Source: Pseudochelatococcus sp050946405
Lineage (GTDB): Bacteria > Pseudomonadota > Alphaproteobacteria > Rhizobiales > Beijerinckiaceae
Direction of reading: 5' to 3'
Assembly (NCBI RefSeq): GCF_050946405.1
Contig: NZ_JBMNUS010000012.1
Location: 1 to 64,000 of the forward strand
DNA: 64,000 bases
The translations under genes and the position numbers were made by a program. The notes beneath the pieces are model-generated. The model made no database searches. It was given only the letters and a program-made list of their open reading frames with translations, and was not told the DNA's origin. Shown piece by piece: positions 58,601 through 64,000 of this stretch. The number at the start of each line of letters is the position of its first letter. Positions within the stretch are counted from its first letter, which is position 1.

Positions 58601-60664
58601 ATGAGCGCCGACGACGAGAACCGCTTCCGTCCGAAACCCGGCCGCATCCGCGCTGATGCCCCAAAGCTCGGCAAGGCCAAGAGCTTTCTGACGCGGGCGA
58701 AGAAGCTGGCGCGGCAGCACAGCAACAGCCCTTCGCGGTCATCCGCATCATCCTCGCAACGCTCCAGATCGTCAGCCACCACCAAAGGCGGCAAGGCATC
58801 GCGGGGGAGCAGCGGGCCGGGCCTCAAGCGTGGACGCGGCGCGTCGTTCGTGCGTGCCCGCACCTTGTCGGGCGGTTGGAAGCACAGCACGCCGGGAATG
58901 CGCCGCGTCGTCGTGAAAACCCGCTATGTCCAGCAGGCCGGAAAGAACGGCAAGGCCGCCGCCCATCTGCGCTACATCCAGCGGGACGGCACATCACGCG
59001 ACGGCAAGCGGGGCCAGCTCTATTCCGCCACCGACGACCGCGCCGATGGCGACGCTTTCCTTGATCGCGGCAAGGACGATCGCCACCAGTTCCGGTTCAT
59101 CGTCTCGCCGGAAGACGGCGCGGACCTGACCGACCTGACCGGGCACACCCGCGACCTCATGCGCCAGATCGAAACCGACCTCGGCAGCAAGCTCGATTGG
59201 GTCGCGGTCAATCACTACAACACCGGCCATCCCCATGTGCATGTCATCGTCCGGGGCAAGGATGACCTGGGCGAGAATCTGGTCATCAACGGCGACTATC
59301 TCGCCAATGGCATCCGCGAGCGGGCGAGCGAGCTGACCACGATGGAGCTTGGTCCCGTCACCGAGATCGAGCAGACCCGCAAGCTGTCCGCCGAGGTGGA
59401 CCAGGACCGCTTCACCCGCATCGACAGGGCGATTACCGAGGAAGCCGATGAGCACTTCATCGACCTGCGCCATGAACCCGACAATCCGCGTCGCCAGTTC
59501 GACCGGACGCTACGCCTGCGCCGTCTGCGCAAGCTGGAGCAGATGGGCCTCGCCACCGAACACGCGCCTGGCGTCTGGGAATTGAGCGAGCGGATGGAGC
59601 CGACCTTGCGCGAGATGGGCGAGCGCGGCGACATCATCCGCAACATGGACAAGGCGCTGAAGGCCGACGGGCTGGAGCGTGATCCGATGACCTTCCAGCT
59701 TCATGATGCCGCGCCCGAGACGCCCATCGTCGGCCGGGTCGTGGACAAGTATCTCACCGACGAGATGGGCGAGAACCTGACCCTTGTGGTGGATGGGATC
59801 GACGGCCGGACGCATCATGTTCCTGGCATCGACCCGGCCCGCGTCGAAGATGCCCGGATCGGCAGCGTCATCGAGATCGGCTCAGCCGACACGGCGCAGC
59901 GACCATCCGAACGGACTATTGCCGCCATCGCCGAGGACGGCACCTATCGGCCGAGCCGCCATCTCGAACAGGCGAAATTCGAGGGCCGCGTTCCGGGCGG
60001 CGACTATGAAGGCTTTGTCGATGCGCATGTGCGCCGGCTGGAAGCGCTTCGCCGCGCCGGGATCGTCGAGCGGATCGACGCCGACCAATGGCGCATCCCG
60101 GAGGATTTCGAGGGCCGCGCCGCCGGCTATGACGCCGGCCGCAACCGGCAGGCCAGCATCCGTGTCATCTCGACCTTCAATCTGGAAAGCCAGATCGGTT
60201 CGGACGGCGCGACCTGGCTTGACCGGCGACTGGTCACGCCTGACGCATCAGATCTCGTTCCGGCCGGTTTCGGGCAGCAGGTGCGCGACGCCATGGACCA
60301 GCGCCGCGAGCATCATATCGAGCAGGGCGACGCCACCCGAGCGCGGGACGGCCGCATCTTCTATCGACGCAGCCTTCTCGCCACCCTTCGCGAGCGCGAA
60401 GTCGCCCGCGTCGGCGCGGAGATGGCCGAGAGCAAGGCAGTGCCATTCCGCGCTGCTGCCGATGGCGAGAAGATCAGCGGCAAATATACCGGCACCGTGC
60501 AGCTATCGAGCGGGAAGTTCGCCATCGTCGAACAGAGCCACGAGTTCACTCTTGTCCCATGGCGGCCGGTAATCGACCGCCAACTCGGCCGCGAAGTCGC
60601 GGGCATCGTGCAGGGCGGGTCGGTATCTTGGCAGTTGGGGCGGCAGCGGGGAATGGGAATTTGA
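58601..60664 (+). CDS. VirD2-like relaxase (DUF3363)
   Basis: A 687-aa relaxase that nicks the transfer origin and leads the DNA into the recipient. The N-terminal part is basic (RFRPKPGRIRADAPKLGKAK, and a Ser-rich stretch). The HUH motif is NTGHPHVHVIVRG, with RHLRY-type AAHLRYIQRDGTSRDGKRGQ upstream. The C-terminal DUF3363 region has DQRREHHIEQGDATRARDG and ends WQLGRQRGMGI. The ATG at 58601 has GGAGGCGCG; the frame is open 117 bp further but starts match the family. Confidence 0.9.
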   Translation: MSADDENRFRPKPGRIRADAPKLGKAKSFLTRAKKLARQHSNSPSRSSASSSQRSRSSATTKGGKASRGSSGPGLKRGRGASFVRARTLSGGWKHSTPGMRRVVVKTRYVQQAGKNGKAAAHLRYIQRDGTSRDGKRGQLYSATDDRADGDAFLDRGKDDRHQFRFIVSPEDGADLTDLTGHTRDLMRQIETDLGSKLDWVAVNHYNTGHPHVHVIVRGKDDLGENLVINGDYLANGIRERASELTTMELGPVTEIEQTRKLSAEVDQDRFTRIDRAITEEADEHFIDLRHEPDNPRRQFDRTLRLRRLRKLEQMGLATEHAPGVWELSERMEPTLREMGERGDIIRNMDKALKADGLERDPMTFQLHDAAPETPIVGRVVDKYLTDEMGENLTLVVDGIDGRTHHVPGIDPARVEDARIGSVIEIGSADTAQRPSERTIAAIAEDGTYRPSRHLEQAKFEGRVPGGDYEGFVDAHVRRLEALRRAGIVERIDADQWRIPEDFEGRAAGYDAGRNRQASIRVISTFNLESQIGSDGATWLDRRLVTPDASDLVPAGFGQQVRDAMDQRREHHIEQGDATRARDGRIFYRRSLLATLREREVARVGAEMAESKAVPFRAAADGEKISGKYTGTVQLSSGKFAIVEQSHEFTLVPWRPVIDRQLGREVAGIVQGGSVSWQLGRQRGMGI

Positions 60665-60709
60665 ACATGCCTACTCCGTCCCCAATCATCTCCGGATACT
60701 CCCGAGCCA

Positions 60710-61525
60710 CTATTCCTGCGCCGCGCGCGATACTTCTGCCCAAGCTTCCCACGTCGCAAGGCGGCCAGCATACTCCTTGTGAGCGAGATCCAGGTTCCCG
60801 TTCCCCAAGAAGAGTCGCAACGGCGGCTCAGCAGTGTCAACGACGCTCAGAATTGCGGATGCCGTCGCGGACGGATCACCAAGCTTCCGCCCGACACTCG
60901 CAGTTTTGATCATGGTTCGCAGTTCGTCATATTCACTCATTGGCGTAGTCAGCGTCGATGAAGGGCCGCGCCAATCGGTTGCGTATCCGCCCGGCTCTAT
61001 AAGAGTTACCTTAATTCCGAAGCTATTGACCTCGGAATTGAGCGTCTGGAGAAGACCCTCTACCGCCCATTTCGACGCATTGTAAATTCCTGCGGTGGGG
61101 AAAGTGATGACGCCGGCAAGGCTCGACGTTGCAAGGATATGACCGCCTCCCTGCTGACGCAGATAAGGAAGGGCGGCCTGCACGACCCACAGTGTCCCGA
61201 AGAAGTTGGCGTCAAACTGCGCCCGGCTTTCCAATTCTGAACTCTCTTCAATGGTTCCGAAGAGAGCATACCCCGCGTTGCTCACCACGACATCAATATT
61301 GCCGAAATGAGCGAAGGCCGTCTTCATGGACTCGAAAACGCTGTGCCGATCGGTTACGTCAAGAATGATCGGAAGGAGGGAATCTCCATACTGGTTCGCC
61401 AACTCCTGCAAATCGTCGATGTTTCTGGCCGTTGCGGCGACCTTATCGCCTCTTTTAAGTGCGGCCTCGGCCCATGCGCGTCCGAGTCCACGGGAGGCTC
61501 CTGTAATGAGCCAGTTTTTTGTCAT
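60710..61525 (-). CDS. Short-chain dehydrogenase/reductase
   Basis: A 271-aa SDR: cofactor motif NWLITGASRGLGRAWAEAAL (TGxxxGxG), DVVVSNAGYALFG (NNAG region), catalytic Ser in LATSSLAGVITFPT, and YNASKWAVEGLL (YxxxK). It should use NAD(P)H; substrate unknown. The ATG at 61525 has AAGGAG. It ends tail-to-tail with the relaxase at 45 bp. Lower GC than the conjugation genes suggests separate origin. Confidence 0.88.
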   Translation of the reverse strand: MTKNWLITGASRGLGRAWAEAALKRGDKVAATARNIDDLQELANQYGDSLLPIILDVTDRHSVFESMKTAFAHFGNIDVVVSNAGYALFGTIEESSELESRAQFDANFFGTLWVVQAALPYLRQQGGGHILATSSLAGVITFPTAGIYNASKWAVEGLLQTLNSEVNSFGIKVTLIEPGGYATDWRGPSSTLTTPMSEYDELRTMIKTASVGRKLGDPSATASAILSVVDTAEPPLRLFLGNGNLDLAHKEYAGRLATWEAWAEVSRAAQE

Positions 61526-61563
61526 TGCTCATTCTCCTTTTTGAAGCAGATTCAACCTCGTCG

Positions 61564-64000
61564 TTATTCTTCTTCGTCCGCTGTCGCCGTCGAAGAACGT
61601 CTGCGCTTGAAGAGCGAAGCGATCCGATCCGCGGTTTTCTCAACGAACAGGTAAAATGCCGGGAGTGTTATGAGGGTCAGCAAGGTGGCTAACGCCAATC
61701 CACCAATGACCGACACTGCGAGGGGTGCCCTGAAACCGCCACCGCCTCCATGGCCGAGCGCGCTCGGGACCATTCCCGCGCACATGGCAAGGGTTGTCAT
61801 CAGGATTGGACGCGCGCGTATTTGGCAGGCGTGAACGATGGCGTCAGCGCGTGAGCGTCCCTCTTTGACGCCGATCTGGGCGAAATCGACCAACATGATG
61901 GCGTTCTTGGCGACGATGCCCATCAGCATCAGCAATCCAATCAGCACCGGAAGGCTGACTGCCATATTGCAAAGCAACAAGGCCACGACAGCACCCGAGA
62001 TCGACAGAGGTAGCGAAAGCAGGATCACGATCGGCTCGCGCACGCCCGAGAACAGAAGAACCAGCACAGCGAACATCAACGCTACGCCGAGAAAGAGGGC
62101 GGAGACAAAACCTGTCGTCACCTCGTCCATAACCTCGCCGTCGCCCGTGGGGCCGACGACAACACCAGCAGGAACAGAACTGGCTTCCTTTGAGGCAAGC
62201 ACTTCTGCGAGCGCGCCGCCGAGCGCGGCGTTTGGCCCAAGATCGGCTCCGATCACCACGCGACGTTGCCGATCCAGTCGCTCGATGGACGATGGCCCGC
62301 TTCGGAAGGTGACGTCAGCAACGGCGAACAATGGGATCGGCATCCCGTCAACACGAGCGACCGGCAGGCTATTCAGCATCTCAGGATCGTTGCGACCAGC
62401 AGAATCAAGACGGGTCCGCACCGGAATCAGACGATCCTGATCTTTCATCTTGGGCAGCAGCGATTCGATGTCACCGGCGGCTGCCAGGCGCACGGCCGTT
62501 GCGATTTGTTCGGTGGTCACATCCAGACGCGAAGCGTCATCAAGACGCGGTATTACATGCAACTCGGTTCGCTTTACGCCGGATTCAGCCGCTACATTAG
62601 TCAACTGAGGAAGGGTGCGCATACGACGTTCCAGCGCTTCCACCGAGCTATCTAACAAACTGTCGTCTCCCGACGAGATCGAGACCTCCACCTCACGACC
62701 GCCGTTGTCGTTTAGTGGCCAGGCGCGAATGTCGTCCGAGACACGCAGATGATCGCGAATTTCCTGTTGAATGACACGTTGGGAGCGATGTCGTTCACCA
62801 TGAGGCTTCAACCGGACGATAAGCGTCGCCCGTCTTGCATCCCGCGCCCCATTGGGCGCTACGCCTCCACGCACGAGAATTTGGTGAATATCAGGAACTT
62901 TAGCGTGCAATTGACGTGCGACGGTATCCGTCGCATCGGCCAAAGTGCCGAGATCACCTCCAGGCGGTATTTCCAAGGCAAACACAAGCCTTCCTGTATC
63001 TTCCAGTGGGATCAGATCGTCGGGCAACTGACTCGAAGCCACAATGGACAGAGAAAACACCCCCAAGCTGGCACCGATGACGAGACCTTTGCGTCGTGTC
63101 GTCCAGCGCAGAAGCCGACCATAAACTGCTCCCAGGCGGCTTTCGCGATGCTCGTGTTTGGGATTGTGGTTGAGAAAACGCGCCGCCAAGATTGGCGTGA
63201 TGAGCCGGGCGACAAGCAATGAGAACAGCACCGAAACTGCGACGGTGAGACCGAATTGTTTGAAATACTGGCCCGCCACGCCTGTCATGAAACTGACGGG
63301 TGCAAATACCGCCGCCACACTCAGAGAAATGGCCATCACTGCCATGCCAATTTCGGCGGTAGCATCTATGGTCGCCTGAAGGGGAGGCTTGCCCATCTCC
63401 ATATGGCGTTCGATGTTTTCAATCTCGACGATCGCATCATCCACCAAGATGCCGGTTACAAGCGTAATACCCAGAAGGCTGATCGTGTTTAAGGAGAAGC
63501 CCGCGAGAGCGAGCACCCAGAATGTCGGCACGATTGCCAATGGCAACGCAACGGCCGCAACAAGGGTTGCGCGCCAATCTCGAAGAAAGAGAAAGACCAC
63601 GATCACCGCGAGCAGTGCCCCTTCGATGAGGGTGCTCATGGCTGCCTTAAAAGTATCTTCGGTTGCTGTGGTGGTTTCGTCGATCCGGGTGAAGGTAACG
63701 CCCGGCATCTCGTGCTGCATATCCGATAGTGCGCTCGCCGTAGCACGCGCCACCGATACCTCGTCAGCGCCACGAGCCCGATAAATCGAGAAGGCAACGA
63801 CCGTCTGCGCACCATCGAGACGAGCAAATTCGGACGGGTCTGCGTTGGTGTCGATTATATCGGCAATATCCCCAAGGAGCAGATTGCGTCCATCGGCCGG
63901 GAGCGGCGTGTTGCGAATGTCCTCGACAGAACGGGCGCGGGCCAGGACGCGAATCGGCTGGCGGCCAACATCCGCCTCCCAGCTTCCGGCGGCGTAGTCG
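61564..64000 (-). CDS. RND efflux pump inner-membrane subunit (5' end outside window)
   Basis: The frame is open from 61564 to the window edge, at least 812 codons, so the N-terminus lies beyond it. Features of RND transporters: FLFLRDWRATLVAAVALPLA, GITLVTGILVDDAIVEIENI (motif with the transmembrane Asp pair), PVSFMTGVAGQYFKQFGLTV and the second half LMGIVAKNAIMLVDFAQIGV. It exports drugs, solvents or metals by proton antiport with an adaptor and outer-membrane channel. A GTG at 63753 is inside the gene, since good coding sequence precedes it (IRNTPLPADGRNLLLGDIAD). Downstream gap to the SDR gene is 38 bp. Confidence 0.92.
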   Translation of the reverse strand, partial: DYAAGSWEADVGRQPIRVLARARSVEDIRNTPLPADGRNLLLGDIADIIDTNADPSEFARLDGAQTVVAFSIYRARGADEVSVARATASALSDMQHEMPGVTFTRIDETTTATEDTFKAAMSTLIEGALLAVIVVFLFLRDWRATLVAAVALPLAIVPTFWVLALAGFSLNTISLLGITLVTGILVDDAIVEIENIERHMEMGKPPLQATIDATAEIGMAVMAISLSVAAVFAPVSFMTGVAGQYFKQFGLTVAVSVLFSLLVARLITPILAARFLNHNPKHEHRESRLGAVYGRLLRWTTRRKGLVIGASLGVFSLSIVASSQLPDDLIPLEDTGRLVFALEIPPGGDLGTLADATDTVARQLHAKVPDIHQILVRGGVAPNGARDARRATLIVRLKPHGERHRSQRVIQQEIRDHLRVSDDIRAWPLNDNGGREVEVSISSGDDSLLDSSVEALERRMRTLPQLTNVAAESGVKRTELHVIPRLDDASRLDVTTEQIATAVRLAAAGDIESLLPKMKDQDRLIPVRTRLDSAGRNDPEMLNSLPVARVDGMPIPLFAVADVTFRSGPSSIERLDRQRRVVIGADLGPNAALGGALAEVLASKEASSVPAGVVVGPTGDGEVMDEVTTGFVSALFLGVALMFAVLVLLFSGVREPIVILLSLPLSISGAVVALLLCNMAVSLPVLIGLLMLMGIVAKNAIMLVDFAQIGVKEGRSRADAIVHACQIRARPILMTTLAMCAGMVPSALGHGGGGGFRAPLAVSVIGGLALATLLTLITLPAFYLFVEKTADRIASLFKRRRSSTATADEEE

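Larger units (their letters stand above)
48718..64000. mobile_element. Part of an integrative conjugative element (ICE)
   Basis: The run of DNA methyltransferase, FseA/QseM-like regulators, RdfS-like HTH, RepA, DUF2840, TraF, DUF736, lytic transglycosylase and DUF3363 relaxase is the conserved core of alphaproteobacterial ICEs. The type IV secretion and integrase genes are not in the window, so the element is partial here or continues to the right. SDR and RND genes look like cargo. The left end is not located; it could lie anywhere after the defence island. Confidence 0.75.

Noticed and set aside
58347..58604. 85-codon frame ending 4 bp into the relaxase gene
   Set aside because: Composition looks random and part overlaps the hairpin region; the ATGA contact with the relaxase may be chance.
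61564..63753. RND gene starting at the GTG 63753
   Set aside because: The frame continues upstream to the window edge in clear RND sequence, so this is an internal codon.
1..64000. CRISPR arrays and rRNA or tRNA genes
   Set aside because: No regularly spaced direct repeats and no recognisable RNA gene sequences were seen.

Overview
The window looks like accessory DNA from a GC-rich alphaproteobacterium. The tail genes belong to the gene-transfer-agent-like set common in that class (megatron, NlpC/P60 peptidase, DUF2163, DUF2460), and the conjugation and replication genes match alphaproteobacterial integrative conjugative elements (ICEs; RepA, DUF2840, TraF, DUF736, VirD2/DUF3363 relaxase, FseA/QseM-type regulators). 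The order of the host cannot be settled from this sequence. No rRNA, tRNA or CRISPR array was found.

Region 1 (69-33739) is a nearly complete siphovirus-type prophage. The structural and lysis genes run leftward from terminase (19.6 kb) to the tail tip (69): lambda-type small and large terminase, gpW-like joiner, portal, fused protease-capsid protein, DUF2190 decoration protein, head-tail and tail genes, a tail assembly chaperone pair joined by a canonical -1 frameshift site, tape measure, holin, lysozyme and fibre genes. A ParDE toxin-antitoxin pair interrupts the tail operon. A short rightward block (19.8-21.7 kb) follows, then a leftward early block (33.7-21.7 kb): excisionase-like HTH, Sak4-like ATPase, DUF669, PD-(D/E)XK nuclease, SF2 helicase, primase-polymerase, RuvC-like nuclease, a sigma-like DUF6362 regulator and two DNA methyltransferases.

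Region 2 (33.8-42.1 kb) holds small cargo modules: a DUF6088 (AbiEi-like) gene with its own inverted repeat; a divergent XRE/ImmA pair facing DUF2188 and two unrecognised proteins across two matching operators; a serine recombinase cassette with DUF2924; and a membrane-anchored GAF protein overlapping a small basic protein.

Region 3 (42.6-48.5 kb) is a defence island with visibly lower GC: HigA-like regulator, Vsr, C5-methyltransferase, an Eco29kI-type GIY-YIG endonuclease, then SIR2 and HerA. The spacing suggests one co-transcribed set joining restriction-modification to a SIR2-HerA abortive system.

Region 4 (48.7-60.7 kb) is the maintenance and mobilisation core of an ICE: methyltransferase, an FseA-like excision activator split into two frames that meet at a +1 slip site, a QseM-like antiactivator, a strongly folded ~150-nt element, an RdfS-like HTH, RepA whose 3' end carries DnaA boxes and iterons, a second C5-methyltransferase, DUF2840, TraF, DUF736, lytic transglycosylase, an inserted IS110 element and the relaxase. 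Region 5 (60.7 kb to the end) carries convergent cargo: a short-chain dehydrogenase and an RND efflux pump that runs off the window.

Points of most interest are the two recoding sites, the folded element at 51.2-51.35 kb, the apparent origin inside repA, and the unassigned XRE/ImmA-DUF2188-394aa-328aa module.
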